NCBI GenBank assembly: GCA_039962225.1
Contig: JAMPKV010000039.1
Coordinates: 1-47,852 of the forward strand
Reading direction: 5' to 3'
Length of the DNA stretch: 47,852 nucleotides
Source: Microcoleus sp. AS-A8
GTDB taxonomy: Bacteria > Cyanobacteriota > Cyanobacteriia > Cyanobacteriales > Coleofasciculaceae
A program made the position numbers and the translations under genes. This document shows, piece by piece, positions 1 to 7,879 of this stretch (the first letter of the stretch is position 1; each line of letters opens with the position of its first letter). A model generated the notes under the pieces. The model was not told where the DNA came from and made no database searches. It saw nothing but the letters and a program-made list of their open reading frames with translations.

Positions 1-96
1 AAGATGGTTGATACTCTTATTGCTACGGCGCTTGATTTAGTCAATCCTAAACATTTACGAAACTGGTTTACAAACTGCTGCTATTGTACTTCATAA
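1..96 (+). CDS. IS630 transposase, C-terminal fragment
   Basis: Reading from base 1 gives 31 codons and a TAA stop at 94-96. The peptide ends in NWFTNCCYCTS, which closely follows the usual C-terminus of IS630 transposases (consensus like WFxHCGYxxS). The 5' part is outside the window. About 50 residues carrying the last catalytic glutamate would be needed to connect it to the fragment ending at 47852. It is a fragment here by truncation, and no internal decay is visible. Confidence 0.85.
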   Translation, partial: KMVDTLIATALDLVNPKHLRNWFTNCCYCTS

Positions 97-111
97 ACCT
101 GCAATCTGCTG
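1..111 (+). mobile_element. IS630-family insertion sequence, right (3') end
   Basis: This is the right end of an IS630-family element. It holds the last codons of the transposase and the right terminal inverted repeat. The repeat at 97-114 is the exact reverse complement of 47098-47115. The element itself ends at about 111, followed by a TA dinucleotide (112-113), which is the target these elements duplicate. The 5' part of an IS630 in the same orientation closes the window, so both ends may belong to one copy on a circle or to two direct copies. Confidence 0.9.
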
Positions 112-875
112 TAAGTCTTGCAACAGCGCTGGAAACAAAAAGACTTTCTGCACCTTTTTCCCTCTCCAGTGCTGCTAGTTATGTACCAGTCGATAAGGTC
201 CAAATGATTGTTGGAGAACTAAACAAACTCCACACAATGGGTGCAACACCCAATCACATCGCCTATACCTTGCGTCTCTTGGCTGCCGAACGGGAATCGT
301 CCCAGGAAATGCGCGATCGCATCGATTTAGTTTGGACGGGGCAGGAAGTCGTCGGCTCTGAAAGTCGCGATACCAGCATTGTAGTGCGCGAACTGTTCAG
401 CACTGCCAAGACGAGCGTGCTCATTTCCAGCTTTGCGATTGACAAGGGAAAGAAAGCGCGAGAATTGTTTGGGGTACTCGCAGATCGAATGGATGCCAAT
501 CCAAAACTTCAAGTCAGGATGTTTCTAAACGTGCAACGTCCTCACAGAAGCCAAGCTCCAGAGTCTACTCTACTCAGAGAGTTTGCCGACACCTTTCGCA
601 AGGCAATCTGGCCAGGGAAACGGTTGCCAGAGGTCTTCCACGATCCACGCTCCCTAGCAATGGGTACGGGAGAGAGAGCCAGCCTGCACGCCAAGTGTGT
701 TGTAGTGGATGAGGAGCGCTTGCTCGTTACATCGGCTAATTTTACGGAAGCGGCTCACGAGCGTAACATTGAAGCGGGTGTACTGCTAGCTGACCCCGTG
801 GCAGCTAGAGCGATGCGATCGCAATTTGAGACTTTGGTTTCTAGAAATATCTTACGCCGAGTTCCTGGCATTTGA
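84..875 (+). CDS. drmC: DrmC, DISARM phospholipase D-like protein (5' end remodelled by IS630)
   Basis: This is the phospholipase D-like component of DISARM. The PLD/HKD-type motif is visible as SLHAKCVVVD at about residues 203-212, followed by TSANFTEAAHERNIEAGVL, the usual pattern of one HxK(x)4D half-site with its S/N residues. The family is about 240-260 aa, so the protein is nearly complete. The only start for the full frame is TTG at 84, which lies inside the IS630 end. Residues 1-10 are therefore IS-derived and native sequence begins at about residue 11 (base 114). The next in-frame ATG is at 204 and would remove part of the N-terminal helical region. An EVE gene follows 69 bp downstream. 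In class 1 DISARM drmC follows drmB, and here drmB ends at 46026, so the pair would be adjacent only across the window junction. The family call is secure; expression from the TTG is uncertain. Confidence 0.85.
   Translation: MYFINLQSAVSLATALETKRLSAPFSLSSAASYVPVDKVQMIVGELNKLHTMGATPNHIAYTLRLLAAERESSQEMRDRIDLVWTGQEVVGSESRDTSIVVRELFSTAKTSVLISSFAIDKGKKARELFGVLADRMDANPKLQVRMFLNVQRPHRSQAPESTLLREFADTFRKAIWPGKRLPEVFHDPRSLAMGTGERASLHAKCVVVDEERLLVTSANFTEAAHERNIEAGVLLADPVAARAMRSQFETLVSRNILRRVPGI
97..114. repeat. IS630 right terminal inverted repeat plus TA target
   Basis: Bases 97-114 read ACCTGCAATCTGCTGTAA, a perfect 18-bp inverted match to 47098-47115 including the flanking TA. The match continues imperfectly inward for about 12 bp: both ends carry AGTACA at the same distance. 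Confidence 0.9.
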
Positions 876-944
876 TAATGAAACTTTTTAATCAACTCCT
901 GCCTGATAGTATGACTAACATTCACCCAGAACTCTTCCACTGAC

Positions 945-1376
945 ATGGCATATTGGCTGTTCCAAGGCAATCCCAAATACTACCGCGTCCTTGATGGCAT
1001 CCGAGACTTTGAACAGATGCCTTGGTTGGTGACTCGCTACGGGAAAGACATTGCTTCTGGTGATGGAGTTCTGGTTTGGGTGTCTGGGAAAGAGGCAGGG
1101 ATTTATGCGATCGCCACAGTCACAGAACCCGCTCAGGTTATCACCAAGCTACCAGACCGCCAATACTGGGGAGACCCCAACCGCGCTACAGGAAAACAGC
1201 AAGCCACCATCCGGTTTATCAGCAAACTGCTGGACAGCCCACTACTGAAAACAATTTTACTGAAAGACCCCCTACTAAAAAACTTATTGGTCATTCGCGC
1301 TCCCAACTCCACTAACTTCAAAATTACTCAAGAGGAGTGGCAACGAGTACATGAGCTATTAAAGGAGTCAACTTAG
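945..1376 (+). CDS. EVE-domain protein
   Basis: This 143-aa protein opens with MAYWLFQGNPKYY and has the compact EVE fold pattern of the PUA superfamily: a W/F-rich first strand, then GDGVLVWVSGKEAGIYAIATV at about residues 38-58. EVE domains bind modified bases in DNA or RNA and are frequent beside restriction and other defence genes. It follows drmC by 69 bp on the same strand and a terminator comes directly after it, so it is probably the last gene of that transcript. The ATG at 945 is the natural start because the conserved N-terminal strand begins there. No partner enzyme lies beside it. Whether it works with DISARM, for example in sensing methylation, is inference. Confidence 0.85.
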   Translation: MAYWLFQGNPKYYRVLDGIRDFEQMPWLVTRYGKDIASGDGVLVWVSGKEAGIYAIATVTEPAQVITKLPDRQYWGDPNRATGKQQATIRFISKLLDSPLLKTILLKDPLLKNLLVIRAPNSTNFKITQEEWQRVHELLKEST

Positions 1377-1400
1377 GGAGCGCATCCCTCGGAGTTTTTT
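1375..1400 (+). terminator. Probable intrinsic terminator after the EVE gene
   Basis: AGGGA (1375-1379) pairs with TCCCT (1385-1389) around a five-base loop. A run of six T lies at 1395-1400 after CGGAG. It overlaps the stop of the EVE gene. The stem is short, so strength is uncertain. Confidence 0.55.
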
Positions 1401-1621
1401 AATGGCACAAAAAGCTTAGATTCTGTTAGCCCTTACCACGCCTTCGCGAAAAAGGATGGAATAGATGTCGATTAACCGCACTTTGATGACACCCCACTAT
1501 ATTACAAAATAACTAAACTAAGGATAACGACATGCCAAAGGTAGGGGGTGCTTCTCAACGGTTCTTTTCCGTTGACAAAAGAGCTAGATTATGCGGCTAA
1601 TTAGGCGAGAAACGAAATTCG

Positions 1622-2551
1622 TTATCTTCTATAATCTTCTTCAATGATAAATTCTAGCTCTTCCAACAGTTCCTGAACCCGCTTCCATTTCTTAGGATTC
1701 TCCCAGGGCTTCGCCGCTCTCAGGCGACGGGTCGTGGCATCAAATTGAGAGGAGGGAGACTTGCTCTCAGAGCGGAATTGAATGGCTTTGATGCGTTGCC
1801 TGATTTGTCTAAGGGGTAGGTCTTGCTCAATTGCTTCCTCTAACAAGGATTGTCGCACCTCGTCGTCTTTGACTCGTGCGATTGCAATAGCCTTGGTGTA
1901 GGCAATTTTTCCCGTTTGGAGAGCCTCCAAGATTTCTGAGGGGAGGTTAAGTAAAGGAAGGCGATTAGACACAAAGGATTCCCAAGTAATTGACCCCAAC
2001 TCCTCAAAGACAGCTTGAATGGTTTGCCCAAGCGAGTTCCCCATAACGTTATGGGGAACTTTTCCTCGTTGTTCGTCACGCATCCGGTGTAGCAGTGAAG
2101 TGACTTCCACACTCGCCACATTGAGGCGGAGTGCTAGCAGTTGCAGGATGCCTTCTGTCTGTTCAACGGGGTTGAGGTCTTCTCGGATCAAGTTCTCCAC
2201 GAGGCTAATCTGAAGCGCTTGTTCATCCGATAGAGAGCGGATGGCGACAGGGACTTCTTTAAGCCCAGCCGATAAAGCAGCCCGATAGCGACGTTCTCCA
2301 GCGATTAATTCGTAGCTTGAGTCCTTGTCCGGAAGGGGTCGTATCAGTAGGTTTTCCAAAACGCCATGAGCCTTAACCGACGCAATGAGCTGCTCCATTT
2401 TAGTCGGGTCGAAGTAGCGGCGAGGTTGAGAAACGGGGAGAGTAATGGAATCTATAGGAACCGTTTGAGGAGCCGTTTGGGACTCCTCCTCTCCAAACAA
2501 AACATCGAGATTGGCTTTGGCTTTGTAGGGGCGATCGCTTTTACGGGGCAT
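1622..2551 (-). CDS. parB: ParB-family partition protein
   Basis: This 309-aa protein is the centromere-binding CTPase-fold partner of ParA in type Ia partition. Visible family motifs are the N-terminal VPIDSITLPVSQPRRYF, the ParB nuclease-like/CTPase block ELIAGERRYRAAL (about residues 80-92), and SLVENLIREDLNPVEQTEG (about 115-133). A helix-turn-helix region and a basic C-terminus follow. The ATG overlaps the 3' end of parA by 11 bp, so the two are translated as a unit. A perfect 24-bp palindrome lies within its coding sequence at 2036-2059 and could be a parS-like site. The length is normal for plasmid ParB proteins. Confidence 0.92.
   Translation of the reverse strand: MPRKSDRPYKAKANLDVLFGEEESQTAPQTVPIDSITLPVSQPRRYFDPTKMEQLIASVKAHGVLENLLIRPLPDKDSSYELIAGERRYRAALSAGLKEVPVAIRSLSDEQALQISLVENLIREDLNPVEQTEGILQLLALRLNVASVEVTSLLHRMRDEQRGKVPHNVMGNSLGQTIQAVFEELGSITWESFVSNRLPLLNLPSEILEALQTGKIAYTKAIAIARVKDDEVRQSLLEEAIEQDLPLRQIRQRIKAIQFRSESKSPSSQFDATTRRLRAAKPWENPKKWKRVQELLEELEFIIEEDYRR
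2036..2059. promoter_or_regulatory. 24-bp perfect palindrome inside parB (candidate parS)
   Basis: The sequence is a perfect dyad whose left half is GTTCCCCATAAC. It sits in the parB reading frame at the codons for V-P-H-N-V-M-G-N. A perfect 24-bp dyad is very unlikely by chance, and parS sites are palindromes commonly located in or beside parAB. Function is inferred. Its outer GTTCC/GGAAC arms resemble the repeat array at 16742-16898. Confidence 0.5.
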
Positions 2552-3302
2552 TGAGTTGCTCCATCTGTTGGGCTAACTGGTTTAAGATTTTGAGGACAGG
2601 GTGCTTAGGGTCATAGACGGCCAAGGGAACCTGTTCTTCGGAGGCGTCCACAAACGCCGTCAGTCGCGGAATCGGTTCATAGACTGTTGCTACCGTTGCC
2701 AACTGGGCTTGGATTGCCTTGAGAGTGCGCTTGTCTTGGGAGTTACTCGCGGCATAGCGAGAGGGAACGAACCCGGCTATTTGTAATTGAGGATTGCCTC
2801 TTTTTCTAACTTTAGCTACTGTTTGCAAGAGTAAGTTAGTTCCCTGGAAAGCTTTGTAGTGTGTCTCGATCGGAACGAGAACATGAGTGGCCCCAACCAA
2901 AGCGCTGTAGCTCAATAGACCTAAACTCGGTGGGCAGTCGATTAAGATAAAGTCATAATTGTCTCTGATGGGGTCGAGCGCTTCAGACAGGCGAACCTCG
3001 CGAAAATCCAGGTTGACTAGCTGGATTTCGGCGGCGCTGAGTGTGATATTGGTGGGAGCAAGAGCCATGCCGTGAAGGGAGGGCAGGATGAACAGTGGCT
3101 CCTCATTGACCAGGGTGTCGAACAGAGTCTTATCCAAACTGTCAGGGTCAATCCCCATGAAAGTCGTTAGGGAGGCTTGGGGGTCGAGGTCGATGAGAAG
3201 AACCTTGTGACCCCGTGCAGAGAGTTGGTAGCCCAGGTTCTGAGTAATCGTCGTTTTCCCGACCCCACCCGCTTGATTAAACAGTGCGATCGCTCGGCTC
3301 AT
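2541..3302 (-). CDS. parA: ParA-family partition ATPase
   Basis: This 253-aa Walker-type ATPase drives plasmid segregation along the nucleoid with ParB. The deviant Walker A motif is FNQAGGVGKTT (residues 7-17), Walker A' is VLLIDLDPQAS, and Walker B is DFILIDCPPSLG. The signature lysine normally in KGGxGKT is replaced by alanine (QAGG), a form I associate with cyanobacterial ParA proteins. There is no long N-terminal DNA-binding extension, so it is the short ParA type in which ParB usually regulates the operon. It is the first gene of the leftward parA-parB operon; about 200 bp separate it from the recombinase upstream. Confidence 0.93.
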   Translation of the reverse strand: MSRAIALFNQAGGVGKTTITQNLGYQLSARGHKVLLIDLDPQASLTTFMGIDPDSLDKTLFDTLVNEEPLFILPSLHGMALAPTNITLSAAEIQLVNLDFREVRLSEALDPIRDNYDFILIDCPPSLGLLSYSALVGATHVLVPIETHYKAFQGTNLLLQTVAKVRKRGNPQLQIAGFVPSRYAASNSQDKRTLKAIQAQLATVATVYEPIPRLTAFVDASEEQVPLAVYDPKHPVLKILNQLAQQMEQLNAP

Positions 3303-3500
3303 CTAGTTGATTGCGTGGCACATTTAGCTTGAGAGCCAGCATATCGTGAATGAGTGGCTTTCCTTCATCTTTATCTGTCACTAGCGATCGCACGTTTGAT
3401 ACCAACCCTTACGTCCCTCAACAGTCTCCGCTAGTAGCCGTTGGTAAAATTAGTCCTCACGCTTTTGCACTCGTGGAACAGAGAAGGCTGACGAGCTGGC

Positions 3501-4412
3501 TTAATCTTCTTGCCCAATCAAGTCCACAGCCTTAGCCAAGTCATTAGGGGAGGGCTGGCAATAGCGCCTGGTGGTCTCTAAATTTTCATGTCCTGCCAGC
3601 GCGGCAATTTTCTCTAAACTAACCCCGGCATCTACTAAATTTTTACAGAAGGTATGGCGCAAGGTGTGAACACTAAAATTACTGAGGTTACCCCTGTATT
3701 TTTTCAGCAACCAGCAGACTCCACGGGGAACCATTCCTCCCCGCTGCCCTTGCATCACTGACTTATCCATGCCCCGGTTTTTTTCGTAGCCCAATAGCAG
3801 CAAAGCAGAGCGAGCATCCTTATTTAGAGGAATAACCCGGCGCTTTGAGCCTTTGCCTGCCCGCACAACCAGCTCACAGCAGCGATCGCTAATCTCAACG
3901 TCTCCCCAGCGGAGGTCTGTCAGCTCAGCAACCCGCAGCCCTGTGTTCAGTAGCAACTTCACCATCCCCAAATCGCGGCAGCTGCCATCGCGTTCCACCC
4001 GCTGTAGCAAATCATGTTGTTGGTCGGGAGATAGCCAACGGATTCCTTGGCGCTGTTCCTTGACCATCCTGGGCATTTTAGGGACTGATTTAATCCGCTC
4101 TGTGTCCTGCGCCCAAGTGAGAAAAGCGCTCATGCTACAGATCTTTCGATTGATGGTTGCGGGCTTAGCGGTCTGCGCTAAAAAGCGCTTGTAGTCCCGC
4201 AAATCCAAATTAGTGATTAATTCCGGACTGAATGGGCCTTGGGTTTGTTCAAACCACTTTATAAAGCCGTTTATATCTTGCAAATAGGCTCTAATCGTGT
4301 GGGGACTGCGCTCGTCGGCCTCTAATTCCATCCTCCAATCTTTTTGCCAATCGTCAAAATCATCGGCTGAGTTTTTGGGTCGATAATCCGCCAACCGTGC
4401 TACTTTCCCCAT
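3501..4412 (-). CDS. XerC/D-like tyrosine recombinase
   Basis: This 303-aa protein has a SAM-like core-binding domain (about residues 20-105, beginning DDWQKDWRMELEADERSPHTIRAYLQDI) and a C-terminal catalytic domain. The catalytic set is visible: Arg in NTGLRVAELTDL, Lys in the GKGSKRRVIPL hairpin, HTLRHTF (H-x-L-R-H), and GHENLETTRRY with the nucleophilic tyrosine. It is probably a plasmid dimer resolvase or integrase. It is oriented like parA/parB and lies about 200 bp upstream of parA. It is full length with no decay visible. The core site was not identified. Confidence 0.9.
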   Translation of the reverse strand: MGKVARLADYRPKNSADDFDDWQKDWRMELEADERSPHTIRAYLQDINGFIKWFEQTQGPFSPELITNLDLRDYKRFLAQTAKPATINRKICSMSAFLTWAQDTERIKSVPKMPRMVKEQRQGIRWLSPDQQHDLLQRVERDGSCRDLGMVKLLLNTGLRVAELTDLRWGDVEISDRCCELVVRAGKGSKRRVIPLNKDARSALLLLGYEKNRGMDKSVMQGQRGGMVPRGVCWLLKKYRGNLSNFSVHTLRHTFCKNLVDAGVSLEKIAALAGHENLETTRRYCQPSPNDLAKAVDLIGQED

Positions 4413-4549
4413 AGTTTGCCCCTCAACTCAACAGATAAGCTTGATTATCAGGCACTGATGTAGCAAAAAAAAAGTAATTCTCGCGCCCAGATTAAGCTAG
4501 AAAAAAGGAGTAAACTGCTGGTAAAATAGCGAGTACAGTACTTAATTTA

Positions 4550-4898
4550 ATGGCGAGTGAGCATCCGAAAGTCACGGCGTACATTCCCCAGGAAATCCTT
4601 AAGGCGCTGGACGGCTGGAAGCAAGCTCACAGCCATTGAATCTCGCAGCGCCGCGATTGTAACCATCCATGCGGGCTATTTGGCAGTGTCGCACCCAGCA
4701 CCGCTCCAAGATACGGTACTGAACAACCTGTTAACTGAACTCAGCCAACCAAAGGAGCGAGTAGCCGCCCTAGAGCAGCACATGGGTACCGCACCACAAG
4801 CAACACCGAGTACGGTGACTGAACCAGACAAGCCCAGCCGCAGTGACATGCTCCATAAGGCACCGAGTACTGTTACTCACTCAGACGGCTCTGGCTAA
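4550..4898 (+). pseudogene. Ribbon-helix-helix plasmid protein, frameshifted
   Basis: From the ATG at 4550 the frame reads MASEHPKVTAYIPQEILKA and continues LDGWKQAHSH before a TGA at 4637. The next frame carries on the same protein (IESRSAAIVTI..., to 4898). Together they give a ribbon-helix-helix layout: strand VTAYIP, helix A QEILKALDGWKQ, helix B SRSAAIVTIHAGYL. A heptad-like C-terminal segment then ends in a short duplicated motif (APSTVT / TPSTVT). A single-base frameshift near 4630-4637 explains the break, unless it is a sequencing error or a recoding site. RHH proteins of this kind are DNA-binding regulators or partition accessories. Confidence 0.6.
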
Positions 4899-5057
4899 GC
4901 GCCTGGGCTGTTCTGATCAAGCGATCGAGAAGCACCGTTAGGGTGGCAGCAAAGAACAGTTCGCCACCTGGTCTGGCGATCGTGACCCGGATGGGGTGAG
5001 TTGGACTTAGGAGGGCAGTGGGGGCAGGAGCCAGCCTTAGGTTTGTGTCAGCAAGTA

Positions 5058-5297
5058 CTAAGGCAGAATAAGGCCGCCAATTTTTCTGGCCCAGCGCTCC
5101 AAGTACTCAGATATTGAGAGCTTGTTGAGCGCTGCCAGCTGCTTTATTCTCGATTTGGCAGTTGGGGTGAGAGCCACTTGAAGAGTTTCAGACTTTGGCT
5201 CGTCGTAAAACACTCCCTCGCCCCTCATACGCTTTATTGAGGTGCGCCACTGCTCCTCCTGTCCTTCTGGTTTCTGAATTCGCCGCCTTCTTGCCAT
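5058..5297 (-). CDS. Small ribbon-helix-helix-like protein
   Basis: This is a 79-aa basic protein with an Arg-rich N-terminus (MARRRRIQKPEG). The C-terminal segment LQVALTPTAKSRIKQLAALN then KLSISEYLERWARK matches the strand-helix-helix plan of ribbon-helix-helix DNA-binding proteins. It is the last leftward gene before a 679-bp AT-rich gap. It probably acts as a transcriptional or copy-control repressor, but no operator was assigned. The start is the only ATG consistent with the full domain. Confidence 0.6.
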   Translation of the reverse strand: MARRRRIQKPEGQEEQWRTSIKRMRGEGVFYDEPKSETLQVALTPTAKSRIKQLAALNKLSISEYLERWARKIGGLILP

Positions 5298-5976
5298 ATT
5301 GCCTTTTTAGAAATTGCACAATATCTGAATTTTACGATGGCTGTTCGACCTGCCCTTTTTGTAGAACGCATAGCGAAAAGCGGGATAGCTTTTAAATCAT
5401 AAGCTTAGTTTATAGTGGATAACTTGCGAAAATTTGGGTGTTCTGCCCCAATAGAACATTTTTATAGAACGCTTTTACAAATTTTTATCTCTGCAATATA
5501 CTTCCACTTGTTTTATTTTTACCTAAAAAACAGGTAGACTAACTATTTCTAGTGGCATAATCAAATCTATATAGTATGTTAGAAATTAGGTCATATATTA
5601 CTGGCATATTTTTCGATATTCAGACCAAAGCTGATAAGATGTAATTCTTACAGGGTCACGGATAGATGGCAGTTACAGCACTATAGGCTAAAGGAGTATT
5701 AACAATTAATAGTAATAGATTAGGAAAGTATACAGGAGATTTATCCTAGGTATTGATTGATAACCATCCTCTCCCAAAAGTTGTATATTTTATATAAAAT
5801 AAATACAAATGCATTATTAAATAAATGACAGTTAAGAATGAGTCGTAATTCATCGCTGGTATAAAAGATAAACTAAAATCGTAGTACAATTAGAAAAATC
5901 TAAGACTACCTATACATAAGTAAAATCAATAAGTTAGTTTTTAGCTAATTTCTAATCCGTGAGGAGAAAAAATCCG
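5298..5976. other. AT-rich intergenic region, possible origin or control region
   Basis: These 679 bp have no credible coding frame and are clearly richer in A+T than the rest of the window. The motif TAGAAC recurs near 5360, 5450 and 5465 (two copies continue as TAGAACGC). It lies between divergent genes, an RHH protein to the left and a large recombinase to the right. It could hold a replication origin, promoters or a recombinase site. No clear iteron series or terminator was found. Confidence 0.4.
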
Positions 5977-7818
5977 ATGAATAATAGAACGCTGCTGGAT
6001 GCCTGGGAAACCTTCGAGCTTTCCTGCTCCAAAGATGCCTCTTTATGCCAAAGTGCGCTATTTCGCTTCACGCTTCCGGGGTTAGGAGGAAGCCAGCCTT
6101 CGGGAGCTAGACTTACCTCAAAGGAAATCGCTGCTGCTCTCAAGACGCTCGCCTCAATAGACATCTCTACCGACATCGGAGAACGCCTTAGAGAGGCACA
6201 AAAACAAACTTTTACGCTACTGAACACTCCCAATAAACGACAACGCCAGCCGAGATATTACCTGAATCAGTTCATCAACTGGGGTATTGAAAATGAAACT
6301 TTTCCCTCTGCAAAATCACCCGAAGAGAAGCCGCATTACATCTTCTATCCTGAAAAACTAAAGCGAATCAAACTAACTAAGCGAGAACATGTCTATAAAA
6401 AATTCGTCTTTTCTTTCGATGTGATTGATTATGAATCTGAACCGCTCGATCCCGAACAGATACAGCAGCATCTTCAGCGAATAAGCCAGGAATGTACTAG
6501 CTTTAAAAAATACCAAACCAGCGAAAGATGTCGGCAAGTTACCGCAGACTCATACGAAAGGCATTTAAATCGAATTTTAGGATGGCTTTATCGAGAAAAA
6601 GGTATTTCTTTGGCTGAAATCAGCCTCAGTAAGATAGTTCCTTTTGTCCGGCTGAACTTTCAAATTAGAGAGTTTTCCTCTAAGGAGAATCGCTTATTAT
6701 CTCAATTGATTGCCAAGGCTGAAGCTTTAGAAAATATCAAGCACGAAGCCGAACAACTCGTCAATTTGCTAATAGAGTTTTTCGCGTGGCTCGAAAATCC
6801 TCCATCTCCTAAGACAAAAAAGACCTATATAGATAGTTTGATTGCTTACAGCAGGTACATCTACCGCAACGAAACAGATAAAACAATGGCTTTAAATTTT
6901 GAGGACATTCCGCTCATCAATCGCCTCAAGGTTTTTCAGAAAGAAGTTGAAAATGGCAAAAAAAACAATTTTAATTCCATCCAGAGATATCTTCTTCCTT
7001 GGCCAGACGCTCTAGAGGTGCTTGAAAAATTACGTTTTGAAACTGAGCTAGAAACAATAAAAGTTGGTAAAGGGACAAAGAAACGTCAATTGTCTGCCAA
7101 GGCAAAATCATTGCAAAATTTTGTTTTGCTGGGATTTTTTGTTCTGGTTCCACCCTCTCGCCAGCGTGTTATTCGCGAACTAGAGCTAGGCAGAACTCTT
7201 AAATATGGAATTTTCGAGAACGAGCGATTTACATCTGCCGAAAAAATGGCTAATCCTAGCGAAGCAAGATACTACATTCATTTGCAACCAGAGGACTACA
7301 AAACTGGGGATATCTACGGAGAATGGCTGGGTGAGTTTCCCAATACTGAATTTCCCGATGGCTCTAAGTTTTACGATTATTTGAATCGCTGGTTTTTTAG
7401 AGGTTATCAAGATGAAAGTGGTGAATGGCATGGGATGCGAGAGGCGATTGCTGTCCCTGGCGAAAAAACAGTTTTTGTTATGGCGTCTGCAGGAAAAGCT
7501 TTTAGCAGTGCAGGAATGACCAGCAAAATCAGACGTATTTTTATTCGTTGGACTGAACTTCCGATTACGCCTCATGACCTCAGACACAGCTTTCGCTCCT
7601 ACATTGAAGAACCAGACACTAAAGCAACAACAGAAGAGAAGGAAAGTGCAGCTTTCTGGATGCGACATTCCAGCACTACTGCAAAGAAAAAATATGCACA
7701 CTTGGATTGCGGGAAGAAGCTTCGCCTAGGAGCAGTTTTGTTGGGCAGAATTAATCAGCAGTTTTTGTCAGCGTCAGCACGTACAGAGGGGCAGGCGCTT
7801 AGATGTCAGAACGACTGA
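5977..7818 (+). CDS. Large tyrosine recombinase/integrase
   Basis: This 613-aa protein has the tyrosine-recombinase catalytic set in its C-terminal third. Arginine I is in PPSRQRVIRELELG (about residue 395). HDLRHSF follows at about 533-539 and MRHSSTTAKKKYAHLD carries the tyrosine near residue 573. The N-terminal ~380 residues are helical and much longer than in XerC/D, with a YLNQFINWGIEN-type core-binding segment. The start is ATG 5977, chosen because GAGGAG lies 10 bases upstream; an upstream GTG at 5959 is less likely. A perfect hairpin follows the gene. The length suggests an integrase of a large mobile element rather than a simple dimer resolvase. No direct-repeat att sites were recognised. 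Confidence 0.8.
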   Translation: MNNRTLLDAWETFELSCSKDASLCQSALFRFTLPGLGGSQPSGARLTSKEIAAALKTLASIDISTDIGERLREAQKQTFTLLNTPNKRQRQPRYYLNQFINWGIENETFPSAKSPEEKPHYIFYPEKLKRIKLTKREHVYKKFVFSFDVIDYESEPLDPEQIQQHLQRISQECTSFKKYQTSERCRQVTADSYERHLNRILGWLYREKGISLAEISLSKIVPFVRLNFQIREFSSKENRLLSQLIAKAEALENIKHEAEQLVNLLIEFFAWLENPPSPKTKKTYIDSLIAYSRYIYRNETDKTMALNFEDIPLINRLKVFQKEVENGKKNNFNSIQRYLLPWPDALEVLEKLRFETELETIKVGKGTKKRQLSAKAKSLQNFVLLGFFVLVPPSRQRVIRELELGRTLKYGIFENERFTSAEKMANPSEARYYIHLQPEDYKTGDIYGEWLGEFPNTEFPDGSKFYDYLNRWFFRGYQDESGEWHGMREAIAVPGEKTVFVMASAGKAFSSAGMTSKIRRIFIRWTELPITPHDLRHSFRSYIEEPDTKATTEEKESAAFWMRHSSTTAKKKYAHLDCGKKLRLGAVLLGRINQQFLSASARTEGQALRCQND

Positions 7819-7856
7819 ATCGGCAGTTGCTCAACGGCAAGAAATAGCCGAGGCGG

Positions 7857-7879
7857 GAACTGTGAATTTTTCACAGTTC
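7857..7879. terminator. Bidirectional hairpin terminator
   Basis: GAACTGTGAA (7857-7866) and TTCACAGTTC (7870-7879) form a perfect 10-bp stem with a TTT loop. It sits between the convergent recombinase and replication genes and overlaps the stop of the latter. There is no long T tract, so termination is inferred from position and symmetry. Confidence 0.55.

Noticed and set aside
7186-7701. 171-codon antisense frame inside the large recombinase
   Set aside because: It covers the catalytic motifs of the recombinase on the other strand and has low-complexity, Cys/Phe-rich composition.
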